Assembly: GCA_024709145.1 (NCBI GenBank)
Contig: JANJXG010000003.1
Coordinates: 1 to 64,000 of the forward strand
Origin: Bacteroidales bacterium
Lineage (GTDB): Bacteria > Bacteroidota > Bacteroidia > Bacteroidales > F082
Reading direction: 5' to 3'
Length of the DNA stretch: 64,000 nt
The translations under genes and the position numbers were made by a program. This document shows, one piece after another, positions 33,555-41,632 of this stretch. Positions within the stretch are counted from its first letter, which is position 1; every line of letters begins with the position of its first letter. The notes under the pieces were generated by a model. The model ran no database searches. It worked only from the letters and a program-made list of their open reading frames with translations, and was not told the DNA's origin.

Positions 33555-34559
33555 ATGGCTTTATTCACTGTTTCAGGTTCTCCGCACGTTCATGGAGAAG
33601 AAAATGTCCAAAAGATTATGCTCACGGTTATATATGCCATGGTTCCGGCTATGGCTGTTTCCGTTTGGTTTTTTGGCCTGGATGCACTCAGGGTGATGTT
33701 AATTTCTGTGGCTTCCTGTATGTTTTTTGAGTGGGTGATTCAGAAGTACTTACTCAAAGGTTCGGTAACGATCACCGACGGCTCTGCGGCTGTAGCCGGT
33801 ATCTTACTGGCTTTTAACGTACCGGCCAATCTTCCAGCCTGGATGTTGATCGCTGGTGCACTTGTTACGATTGGAGTAGCCAAAATGTCGTTTGGTGGTT
33901 TGGGAAAGAATCCTTTCAACCCTGCTTTGGTGGGTCGTGTATTTATGCTGATTTCTTTTCCGGTACAAATGACAAGCTGGCCTGTAGCTAAGCCACTTTT
34001 TGCACCGGCAATCACTGATGCAATCACCGGCCCTACAGCCTTGGGTCTGCTCAAAGAAGGTATCGATGCAGGAAAAACGGTGGAACAGGTATTGGCCGAT
34101 CCGCAAATGCCACAGTATCTTGACAGGTTGATTGGAAATATGGGTGGTTCGCTGGGTGAAATTTCAGCATTGGCCCTCATACTGGGCGGTATCTATATGG
34201 TAATCAGAAAGGTGATCGACTGGCAATTGCCTGTTTCAATCATCATGACTGTTTTTGTCATTGCAGGTATTTTTCATTTGATCGATCCTTCGCATTATGT
34301 CAATCCTGATTTTCATCTTTTTTCGGGTGGTTTGATGCTGGGTGCCATTTTTATGGCAACCGATATGGTCAGTTCACCCATGAATATGTCGGGAAAAGTA
34401 ATCTATGGAATTGGAATTGGATTGCTTACCATCATCATCAGATTGTGGGGAGCATATCCCGAAGGCATTTCATTTGCAATTTTGATCATGAATGCATTCA
34501 CACCATTGATTAACAATGCCTTCAAGCCAAAGAGATTTGGATTAGTGGTTAGAAAATAA
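33555..34559 (+). CDS. rnfD: Rnf complex subunit D
   Basis: 334 aa, multi-spanning membrane subunit of the ion channel, NqrB/RnfD family. FGGLGKNPFNPALVGRVF is the family signature. The site normally covalently carrying FMN (S/TGAT) appears here as DAITGPTALG, with Pro replacing Ala, so flavinylation by the canonical motif is uncertain. Begins 4 nt after rnfC and is followed after 27 nt by rnfG. Confidence 0.95.
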   Translation: MALFTVSGSPHVHGEENVQKIMLTVIYAMVPAMAVSVWFFGLDALRVMLISVASCMFFEWVIQKYLLKGSVTITDGSAAVAGILLAFNVPANLPAWMLIAGALVTIGVAKMSFGGLGKNPFNPALVGRVFMLISFPVQMTSWPVAKPLFAPAITDAITGPTALGLLKEGIDAGKTVEQVLADPQMPQYLDRLIGNMGGSLGEISALALILGGIYMVIRKVIDWQLPVSIIMTVFVIAGIFHLIDPSHYVNPDFHLFSGGLMLGAIFMATDMVSSPMNMSGKVIYGIGIGLLTIIIRLWGAYPEGISFAILIMNAFTPLINNAFKPKRFGLVVRK

Positions 34560-34586
34560 ATCAGCAACTTTATCAAGCGCATCGTC

Positions 34587-35174
34587 ATGGCAGCTAAACG
34601 TGAATCGAATTTTTTCAATATGCTAATCACTTTATTGGTGATTTCGCTGGTTTCGGCAGTCGCATTGGGAAGTGTTTATAACCTTACCAAGGAACCGATC
34701 GAAATGGCTAAACAAAAAAAGCAGGAAGATGCGATCAAGCAGGTTCTTCCTGCATTTGACCGGGTTGTTACTTTTAATGTAAAGTCAGCTTTTGGTGATG
34801 ATTCATTGCAGTTCAATGCAGCCTATCAAGCCGAAGCATTGGTAGGACTGGCCGTAAAAACATACTCAAAAAATGGATTTGGGGGGCAAATCAACCTGAT
34901 GGCTGGTTTATTGCCTGATGGGACCATTAACAACGTTTCTGTTTTAGATCATAAAGAAACCCCAGGACTTGGAGATAAAATGCAGAAAACGAAATCAGAC
35001 TGGTCTGATCAGTTCAATGGCAAGAATCCAGCAGAGTACAGGTTACTTGTTAAGAAGGATGGAGGTGATGTGGATGCTATTACAGCAGCAACGATCAGCT
35101 CCCGTGCTTATGTTGATGCTTTGCAGCACGCTTATGATACTTATATGCAAAATAAGGAAGGGTTAAAGAAATGA
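34587..35174 (+). CDS. rnfG: Rnf complex subunit G (FMN-binding)
   Basis: 195 aa. One N-terminal membrane helix (~10-30), then a periplasmic FMN-binding domain (NqrC/RnfG family) with GFGGQINLMAGL and HKETPGLGDKM. The flavinylation motif reads DAITAATISS, consistent with covalent FMN on the second Thr (Thr-Ala-Ala-Thr). The stop overlaps the rnfE start by 4 nt. Confidence 0.95.
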   Translation: MAAKRESNFFNMLITLLVISLVSAVALGSVYNLTKEPIEMAKQKKQEDAIKQVLPAFDRVVTFNVKSAFGDDSLQFNAAYQAEALVGLAVKTYSKNGFGGQINLMAGLLPDGTINNVSVLDHKETPGLGDKMQKTKSDWSDQFNGKNPAEYRLLVKKDGGDVDAITAATISSRAYVDALQHAYDTYMQNKEGLKK

Positions 35175-35752
35175 ATCAGTTACAAAATTTTACCAAAGGA
35201 CTGCTGAAAGAAAATCCGATCCTGGTTCTGGTATTGGGTACGTGTCCGACACTGGGTGTAACTACCTCAGCTATGAATGGTTTGGGAATGGGCCTGGCAA
35301 CAACTTTTGTTTTGATTATGTCAAACCTGGTGATCAGCCTTGTCAAAGACTTTATCCCAGATAAAGTGAGAATCCCTTCCTTTATCGTGATCATCGCTTC
35401 TTTTGTGACGGTAGTCGAGCTGGTAATGCAAGGATTTATGCCTGCCTTGTTTGAACAGTTGGGTCTTTTTATACCGCTTATTGTGGTTAACTGCATCGTG
35501 CTGGGCAGAGCCGAAGCGTTTGCTTCAAAAAATGGGGTTTTGTCATCTGTTGTTGACGGATTTGGCATGGGTTTGGGTTTTGCATTGGCTCTGACAGTTT
35601 TGGGCTCTGTTCGTGAACTACTTGGCAGTGGTGCCATTTTTAGCCTGAAGCTTATTCCGGGCGATCTTATGCTGGTGTTTGTACTTGCTCCGGGCGCCTT
35701 TATTGCCCTGGGTTACCTGATTGCCATTACAAAGAAACTTAACAGTAAATAA
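35171..35752 (+). CDS. rnfE: Rnf complex subunit E
   Basis: 193 aa, six membrane segments, NqrD/RnfE family. Starts NQLQNFTKGLLKENPILVLV and contains the conserved LGTCPTLGVT, which includes a membrane-embedded Cys, and VNCIVLGRAEAFAS. Forms the symmetric membrane core with RnfA. Overlaps rnfG by 4 nt; 17 nt before rnfA. Confidence 0.95.
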   Translation: MNQLQNFTKGLLKENPILVLVLGTCPTLGVTTSAMNGLGMGLATTFVLIMSNLVISLVKDFIPDKVRIPSFIVIIASFVTVVELVMQGFMPALFEQLGLFIPLIVVNCIVLGRAEAFASKNGVLSSVVDGFGMGLGFALALTVLGSVRELLGSGAIFSLKLIPGDLMLVFVLAPGAFIALGYLIAITKKLNSK

Positions 35753-35769
35753 TATTATCACTGATAGTC

Positions 35770-36342
35770 ATGGAATACATTATCATCATTATATCAGCCA
35801 TTTTTGTTAACAACATTGTTCTGGCTCAGTTCTTGGGTATTTGTCCGTTTATCGGGGTATCTAATAAAATATCTACTTCTTTGGGAATGGGTGGCGCTGT
35901 GTTGTTCGTTATCACGCTCGCAACTATTGTAACATGGCTGGTTCAATATTATATTTTGCAACCGCTCGGAATACAGTTTCTTCAAACAATAGCGTTTATT
36001 CTCATCATTGCAGGGCTTGTTCAAATGGTTGAAATAATACTCAAAAAAGTGAGCCCGGGCTTATATGCTGCCCTCGGTGTTTTTTTACCACTGATCACTA
36101 CCAATTGTGCTGTTTTGGGGGTTGCCATCCTGACAATTCAAAAGGAATTTAGTCTGATGGAAGGGGTTGTTTTCGCCATTGCCAACTCAGTTGGCTTTTC
36201 ATTCGCCCTCGTCATTTTTGCCGGCATTCGGGAGCATCTCGATTTGATGGAAGTGCCTGCAGGCATGCGGGGCGTGCCGATTGCACTTGTGACTGCCGGT
36301 ATTTTGGCTCTCGCTTTCATGGGATTTACCGGATTGGTATAG
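35770..36342 (+). CDS. rnfA: Rnf complex subunit A
   Basis: 190 aa, six membrane segments, NqrE/RnfA family: NNIVLAQFLGICPFIGVS and TTNCAVLGVAIL carry the conserved Cys residues thought to hold a membrane Fe-S cluster with RnfE. Last gene of the operon. The complete set B-C-D-G-E-A implies ferredoxin:NAD oxidoreduction coupled to Na+ or H+ pumping. Confidence 0.95.
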   Translation: MEYIIIIISAIFVNNIVLAQFLGICPFIGVSNKISTSLGMGGAVLFVITLATIVTWLVQYYILQPLGIQFLQTIAFILIIAGLVQMVEIILKKVSPGLYAALGVFLPLITTNCAVLGVAILTIQKEFSLMEGVVFAIANSVGFSFALVIFAGIREHLDLMEVPAGMRGVPIALVTAGILALAFMGFTGLV

Positions 36343-36362
36343 CGAACATATACCCATCAACC

Positions 36363-36404
36363 AATCATTTTCCTGCGAAATCAGGGCATCTTATGAAAAT
36401 GATT
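36363..36404 (+). repeat. 10-bp inverted repeat downstream of rnfA
   Basis: AATCATTTTC (36363-36372) and GAAAATGATT (36395-36404) are perfectly complementary around 22 nt. No T-run follows, so it is only a weak terminator candidate; a second imperfect hairpin (36430-36455) follows. Confidence 0.45.
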
Positions 36405-36542
36405 CATCCGGGATATATCTAAAATTTAGAATTATTTCCGTTTTTTGGAATAATTTCCTATAGCTATAAAATTAAACATTTGAATATCAATGGGGTTATT
36501 TTGGCATGATTTATGAATTGTTTAATTACCAATTTTAGATTT

Positions 36543-39029
36543 ATGAGAATTACCCGCTTTTTGAGCATTGGCATATTATTGTTATCAGCAGTAGCTTTTA
36601 ACTCTTGCAGAAAAGATTTTGTTGTAAATCCGGATGAGATGGACAATATGCTGGATTTGGTTGTCAGCTCCGATTTTAAATGGGAAACTACACAGGATAT
36701 TGACGTGACTGTCAGTATTGGCGAGGGGATCTTCCTTCCAATCAAATCCAAGGTAAGTATTTATGGTGGTGATCCTGCCACTGGAAGTCCGGTAATCAGC
36801 AGTGGCAGTTTGAGTCAATCTCAGGCATACTCAGTTCGCATGAGGGCCCCATCCTATCTACGCGATTTGTATATAACCCTCGAATCGTCGACCGGTGCCA
36901 CAATGACCACCAAGGCAGCCATTGTCGGTGGTAAAGTAAATCATGTTTTTTCAGGTATGAAGGAAGGTGATATGGATTTTGTACCCTTTAAATCGGTGGC
37001 AGATCCGGGCCCTGAATGTGATAATTGCGATGTCCTCGTTTCTGGTTCCGGAAACGTAACCATCAAAGAAGGAAAAACCTATTGCATTACAGACACCTTT
37101 AATGGAAGCATTACCTATGAAACCTGGAATGGAGGCGGAACGCTGAAAGTTTGCGGAACAGCCACTCTCAGTGGTACTACCACGCTTGGAACCAACAGCC
37201 ACATCGTTGTGACACAGAATGGCAGCTTGACAATCAACAGCTTGTCCATCTGGGGTTCCAATCCAAGCATCACTGTTTATGCCAATGCCAGTCTGCGTGT
37301 CAATTCAGGTTTCAGTACCAGTGGTCATTTCCTGAATCACGGAACAGTAACAGTTGATGGAGGTCTTGTTATACAACAACTTGGTAGCGAGATGATTAAC
37401 AACGGAACAATCACGCTTTTGAAAAACTCTCTTCAGCTTAACTCAGTCACAATGACTAACAATGGTACAATAACAGTACCCGCCTACATACACCTGAATA
37501 CTAATAGTTCGCTTACGAACAATGGTGATATCACTGCCGGAAACAAGATGGAAATCAACGGGTCAAATTTTTTCAACAATGTCTCATTGGTTGTAACCAG
37601 TGGTTACTTTAATATGAATTCTGGCAGCAAAATCATTAACCAGGGAAGTATTGAAGTGCAAAATGGCGACATTGCCTTCAACTCCAATATTATTGTAGAG
37701 AACAGAGGTAGCATGACGACAGGTAAAGATATCGACCTCAACTCAGCCAGCAATGTAAAAAACTATTGCAAAATGATTGCCGCTGATAAGGTTGAAATCA
37801 ATTCGGGACAGTTTACGATGATCAATGGCTATCTTAGTGCCGGACAACGTGTTACGCTGAATGGTTCGGGTAGTATGAGTTTGCAGGATGCCAGTATGGT
37901 AAGCACCGATTTGCTCACAATGAATGCCAGTATTTATGGTGTTGGTGCTATGAACACAGTTCTGGCTACCACAAAAATTCATATCAACTCAAACAATGTA
38001 TTTTCAGGAAATGTGGAAGCTGCCTCAAACCAGCTGTTTATCTCACAGAATACTCCTCCGTCGCAACATTTGTTGAATGGAGCCACCTATGTAACCCCTG
38101 ATAATATGCAGAACTTCATTCCGATCACAGCATGTAACCCTGAAGGGGTTGGCTCTGAAGGAATTGTTGACACCGACAATGATGGGGTGCCTGATGATCT
38201 TGATGCCTTCCCCGCTGATCCCGAGCGTGCATTCCGTTCTTGGTATCCCAATGAAACAACATTTGCCACGCTCGCTTTTGAAGATTTATGGCCAGGATTG
38301 GGCGATTTCGACTTCAATGATGTCGTTATTGAATTTCAATATGAAATGATAACAAATGCCCAAAACGAATTAAAAGACCTTAATGGACTTTTCAGGTTGA
38401 TGGCAGCCGGTGCCAGTCTGAACAATGGCTTTGCAATCGCTATGCCCTTTGCTTCCAACAAGGTTGAAAGTGTTACTGGTGGTCAAGTCGTAGGCGAAGC
38501 CGTAAATGTAGCTGCCAATGGGACCGAAAGTGGTCATTCCAACGAAACAGTGATTCTGGTTCTTGACGCTATCGGAAGCATCTATGGCGAGTTTATCAAT
38601 ACCCAGCCTGATAAAGCTTATGTTGAAACAGATACTTTGGAGGTAAAAATGATCTTAAGCGATCCGGTTGTCAATTATGGAACTGCACCTTTTAATCCGT
38701 TTATCTTTGTGGATCAGGAGCGTGGAAAAGAGGTTCATATGATCGACCATCAGCCCACCGAACTGGTTAATAATGCTTTCTTTGGAACATGGGAAGACCG
38801 TTCGGATATTAATGCTGGCAAATTTTATCAAACATCGGGTCGTTTGCCCTGGGCAATTGAAATCCCTGTCTCGTTTGATTATCCAATCGAAACCGTTGAC
38901 ATATTATTAACACACCTGAAATTTGCCGAATGGGCTATGTCGTCTGGAACGCAGTATCAGGACTGGTACATGGATAAATCCGGTTACCGCAATACCGGCA
39001 ATATCTATGTAAAACCCGATCAGGAATAA
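36543..39029 (+). CDS. LruC-domain lipoprotein with beta-helix-like repeats
   Basis: 828 aa. The ATG at 36543 opens a lipoprotein signal (FLSIGILLLSAVAFNSC), so it is preferred to the in-frame ATG at 36513. Residues ~130-500 hold many short repeats of the form NNGTITV, NNGDITAG and NQGSIEVQNG, which probably stack as a right-handed beta-helix. A calcium-type aspartate loop, DTDNDGVPDDLDAFP, leads into the C-terminal LruC domain (DFDFNDVVIEFQYEM onward). LruC-domain proteins are surface or secreted proteins of Bacteroidota and other bacteria without known enzymatic role. Confidence 0.85.
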   Translation: MRITRFLSIGILLLSAVAFNSCRKDFVVNPDEMDNMLDLVVSSDFKWETTQDIDVTVSIGEGIFLPIKSKVSIYGGDPATGSPVISSGSLSQSQAYSVRMRAPSYLRDLYITLESSTGATMTTKAAIVGGKVNHVFSGMKEGDMDFVPFKSVADPGPECDNCDVLVSGSGNVTIKEGKTYCITDTFNGSITYETWNGGGTLKVCGTATLSGTTTLGTNSHIVVTQNGSLTINSLSIWGSNPSITVYANASLRVNSGFSTSGHFLNHGTVTVDGGLVIQQLGSEMINNGTITLLKNSLQLNSVTMTNNGTITVPAYIHLNTNSSLTNNGDITAGNKMEINGSNFFNNVSLVVTSGYFNMNSGSKIINQGSIEVQNGDIAFNSNIIVENRGSMTTGKDIDLNSASNVKNYCKMIAADKVEINSGQFTMINGYLSAGQRVTLNGSGSMSLQDASMVSTDLLTMNASIYGVGAMNTVLATTKIHINSNNVFSGNVEAASNQLFISQNTPPSQHLLNGATYVTPDNMQNFIPITACNPEGVGSEGIVDTDNDGVPDDLDAFPADPERAFRSWYPNETTFATLAFEDLWPGLGDFDFNDVVIEFQYEMITNAQNELKDLNGLFRLMAAGASLNNGFAIAMPFASNKVESVTGGQVVGEAVNVAANGTESGHSNETVILVLDAIGSIYGEFINTQPDKAYVETDTLEVKMILSDPVVNYGTAPFNPFIFVDQERGKEVHMIDHQPTELVNNAFFGTWEDRSDINAGKFYQTSGRLPWAIEIPVSFDYPIETVDILLTHLKFAEWAMSSGTQYQDWYMDKSGYRNTGNIYVKPDQE

Positions 39030-39058
39030 CAGACAGCTTGTTTTATGTTAGAATACTG

Positions 39059-39094
39059 ACCGCTTTTGGCATCTTTGTTAAAAGCGGTTTTTTT
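39059..39094 (+). terminator. Intrinsic terminator after the LruC gene
   Basis: ACCGCTTTT (39059-39067) and AAAAGCGGT (39080-39088) form a 9-bp stem followed by a T-run. Confidence 0.85.
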
Positions 39095-39185
39095 ATTATG
39101 CATTTATAAAACTCAGAATACCACTATTGATCAGATGATTTTTACCACATCGGCACCTATTCGGTCGTTGCTTTGGCTTTTCAAT

Positions 39186-39193
39186 TATTTTTG
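39186..39193 (+). promoter_or_regulatory. -7 box for the SO_0444-type exporter gene
   Basis: TATTTTTG, exact TAnnTTTG match, 19 nt upstream of the GTG start at 39213. Confidence 0.5.
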
Positions 39194-39212
39194 CAGGCAG
39201 TAAATTAATGTT

Positions 39213-40466
39213 GTGGAATATATCACATTGTATTTTAAGGAGTTGATAAGTTTGGCAAATGAGATGTCACCTTATTTGCTGTTTGGATTCTTTTTTGCCG
39301 GATTATTGAAGGTGTTTTTTCCGCAAAGAATGCTCACCCGTTATATGGGAAGTTCAACTGCTTCGTCAGCGTTTTTTGCCAGTTTATTGGGAGTCCCCAT
39401 GCCCTTGTGTTCCTGCGGGGTGTTACCCACAGGCATAAGTTTATTTAAAAATGGCGCTTCCAAAGGGGCAACTACCTCATTTTTAATCAGCACTCCTCAA
39501 ACAGGAGTAGATTCTATACTCGTGACCTATTCGATGTTGGGACTGCCTTTTGCCATTATCAGACCTTTGGCTGCCTTGCTTACAGGATTTTTAGGAGGGA
39601 TCTTAACCAATCAATTTGTTCCTTCGACGAAAAATAAAAGGCCTGCCGCATACGAATCCGGCGGAAAAAAGGATCCGAGGACTATTGGCTTTATGTTGAA
39701 ATATGCCTTTGTTGATTTTCTTCAGGATATCTCCAAATGGCTGATCATTGGATTGTTGCTTGCAGCGATGATCTCAGTTTTGATTCCTGACGACTTTTTT
39801 GCAACCTCCTACACTTATCCGTTTGTTGGCATGTTATTCGTTTTACTGGCAAGTGTTCCCATGTATATCTGTGCGACAGCTTCGGTGCCACTGGCGGCTG
39901 TTTTGCTGGCAAAAGGTCTCGCGCCCGGTGCCGTGTTTGTTCTGTTGATGGCCGGCCCTGCAACAAATGCTGCCACGATCACAGTTTTGTTTAAAACCAT
40001 TGGTAAAATTGCCACTATCATTTATCTTGTCACCATTGTTGTTGGCGCGTTGCTTACAGGCTTTATCCTCAATTTTTTACCAACCGAATGGTTTCAAACC
40101 ACACATCTTCATCATGGTCACGACCACAGTACAGTTTTGCCTCACTGGCTTGGGGTAGGGTCGTCTGTCATTTTAGGATTGCTTATTGTCAATGCCTTAT
40201 ATAAGAAATATCAATCACATAAAATCGTAAGTATGAATCCTGATTTCTCAATCGATCCGTCCAGCGTGCTGATTAAAGTCGAAGGAATGGAATGCAACCA
40301 TTGCAAACGCAGTGTTGAGACCAATTTGTTAAAAGTTAAAGACATTCAAGAGGTTACAGCTGATATTAACTCAGGTATTGTTCATATCAAAGGGGCTGAT
40401 GTTGACCTTATTGCCGTGAAGACAATGGTTGAAGATCTGGGTTACTCGTTTAAGGGCAAGGTTTAA
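39213..40466 (+). CDS. SO_0444-type Cu/Zn efflux permease fused to an HMA domain
   Basis: 417 aa. A permease with about nine membrane segments; a metal-binding pair, Cys66 and Cys68, in VPMPLCSCGVLPTG near the second segment; a cytoplasmic His-rich loop (HLHHGHDHS); and a C-terminal heavy-metal-associated domain with Cys361 and Cys364 (GMECNHCKRSVE). This is the layout of SO_0444-family copper/zinc exporters. GTG start: the nearby ATG at 39208 is out of frame. The metal is not determined by sequence. It stands alone, 44 nt before the next gene. Confidence 0.85.
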   Translation: MEYITLYFKELISLANEMSPYLLFGFFFAGLLKVFFPQRMLTRYMGSSTASSAFFASLLGVPMPLCSCGVLPTGISLFKNGASKGATTSFLISTPQTGVDSILVTYSMLGLPFAIIRPLAALLTGFLGGILTNQFVPSTKNKRPAAYESGGKKDPRTIGFMLKYAFVDFLQDISKWLIIGLLLAAMISVLIPDDFFATSYTYPFVGMLFVLLASVPMYICATASVPLAAVLLAKGLAPGAVFVLLMAGPATNAATITVLFKTIGKIATIIYLVTIVVGALLTGFILNFLPTEWFQTTHLHHGHDHSTVLPHWLGVGSSVILGLLIVNALYKKYQSHKIVSMNPDFSIDPSSVLIKVEGMECNHCKRSVETNLLKVKDIQEVTADINSGIVHIKGADVDLIAVKTMVEDLGYSFKGKV

Positions 40467-40510
40467 ACCGCTTTGGGTTATTCTTATTTTTTTAAAATAT
40501 TTATTTATCC

Positions 40511-41611
40511 ATGAAACAATTCTTACGAACCCTGATTTTGGTGTTGCTTGGTATCGGGGCTCCAATTCTTCAGGCACAGGTGATTGATATAAAACAATAT
40601 AAGTCAAGTGGCAGCACCGGTAAAAATTGGTTGATGCTTCAGGAAACCAACAAAAAATATGTTGCGACTTTGTATCAAAACCCTGTTGTTCAAAGCGATT
40701 CTATCCAGGAAACTGTGATCGACCTTGAAGGTGAACGTCAGGCTGACGGGCAAATCCGACTTCATTCTGTTGAAGGAGATCAGGTGGTAATTGAAGGGAA
40801 ATTAGTGGATAAAGCCATGAAGGCGGTCCTTTTTCCAGGCAAATCATCCGCTCAAACCATTGAATTTGAAGAAGTTGTTTTGGATAGGCTGGTCACCTAC
40901 AACCAAGCTTACTTAAATGCGTCTCAAAAGCTGATCGCAAAAGATAAAAATTCCCCCGAGGCTATCATTGAAATGCGCCTGACCTTTCCTGATTCAATCA
41001 CAGGCAAGGCTCTCAGCCGGGAATTCAACCTGTTTTATGAACTGGTTGAAGATAGTCTTAGGCATTTAAATCCAACGGATCAAATGGAGCTCGCAATGGC
41101 TGAATTTCTTGGTCAGTACACACAGATGGGATCATTTGAAGGGGAGAAGGGTCCTTCCTTTCAGTGGTTTAAAAGCTTGGATGCAAAAATTATCTGGATT
41201 GACCATCAATATGTTGTCCTAAAAAAGCAAGCTTATGTGTTCACGGGAGGCGCTCATGGGATGCAGCATGAATCTTTTGCTGTGATTGGTTTGAATGACT
41301 TGAAAAGGATTGAGTTGGAGGATGTTTTTCTTCCGGAGAATGACGAAGCCCTTTCCCAAATGCTTACCCGTAAGCTGAGGTCGTCAGTTAATTGTGAACT
41401 GGATCTTCCGCTGACGGCTTGTGGATTTTTTCAGGATACAGTTCATCTGACCGAAAACTTCTTTCTCAGTCCGCTGGGAATTACCTTTTGCTACAATGTT
41501 TATGAAATTGCCCCCTATGTATATGGCCGAACCTATATCACGCTTCGGTTCAATGAATTGATGCCTTTTTTAAAAGAGGAGTTTCAACTTTATTCCGGCA
41601 ATTTCCGTTGA
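40511..41611 (+). CDS. Exported DUF3298/DUF4163-type protein
   Basis: 366 aa. Signal peptide (residues ~1-22, ends PILQA). The C-terminal half resembles the DUF4163 plus DUF3298 pair found in RsiV-like proteins: YVFTGGAHGMQHESFAVIGL and later YEIAPYVYGRTYITLRF. In other bacteria such domains bind lysozyme or occur in anti-sigma factors; here there is no membrane anchor or sigma-binding part, so the role is unknown. It is followed after 21 nt by the phosphate cotransporter gene. Confidence 0.75.
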   Translation: MKQFLRTLILVLLGIGAPILQAQVIDIKQYKSSGSTGKNWLMLQETNKKYVATLYQNPVVQSDSIQETVIDLEGERQADGQIRLHSVEGDQVVIEGKLVDKAMKAVLFPGKSSAQTIEFEEVVLDRLVTYNQAYLNASQKLIAKDKNSPEAIIEMRLTFPDSITGKALSREFNLFYELVEDSLRHLNPTDQMELAMAEFLGQYTQMGSFEGEKGPSFQWFKSLDAKIIWIDHQYVVLKKQAYVFTGGAHGMQHESFAVIGLNDLKRIELEDVFLPENDEALSQMLTRKLRSSVNCELDLPLTACGFFQDTVHLTENFFLSPLGITFCYNVYEIAPYVYGRTYITLRFNELMPFLKEEFQLYSGNFR

Positions 41612-41632
41612 TCAATCTTTAAGATAGAACGC

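Noticed and set aside
33740-34180. 146-codon open frame on the minus strand
   Set aside because: Antisense to rnfD, a clear membrane protein gene; no promoter, family motif or start context.
37300-38000. Repetitive DNA that could be a tandem-repeat array
   Set aside because: The repetition is at protein level (NNGTI-type beta units) and the DNA copies diverge; no CRISPR-like or satellite periodicity.
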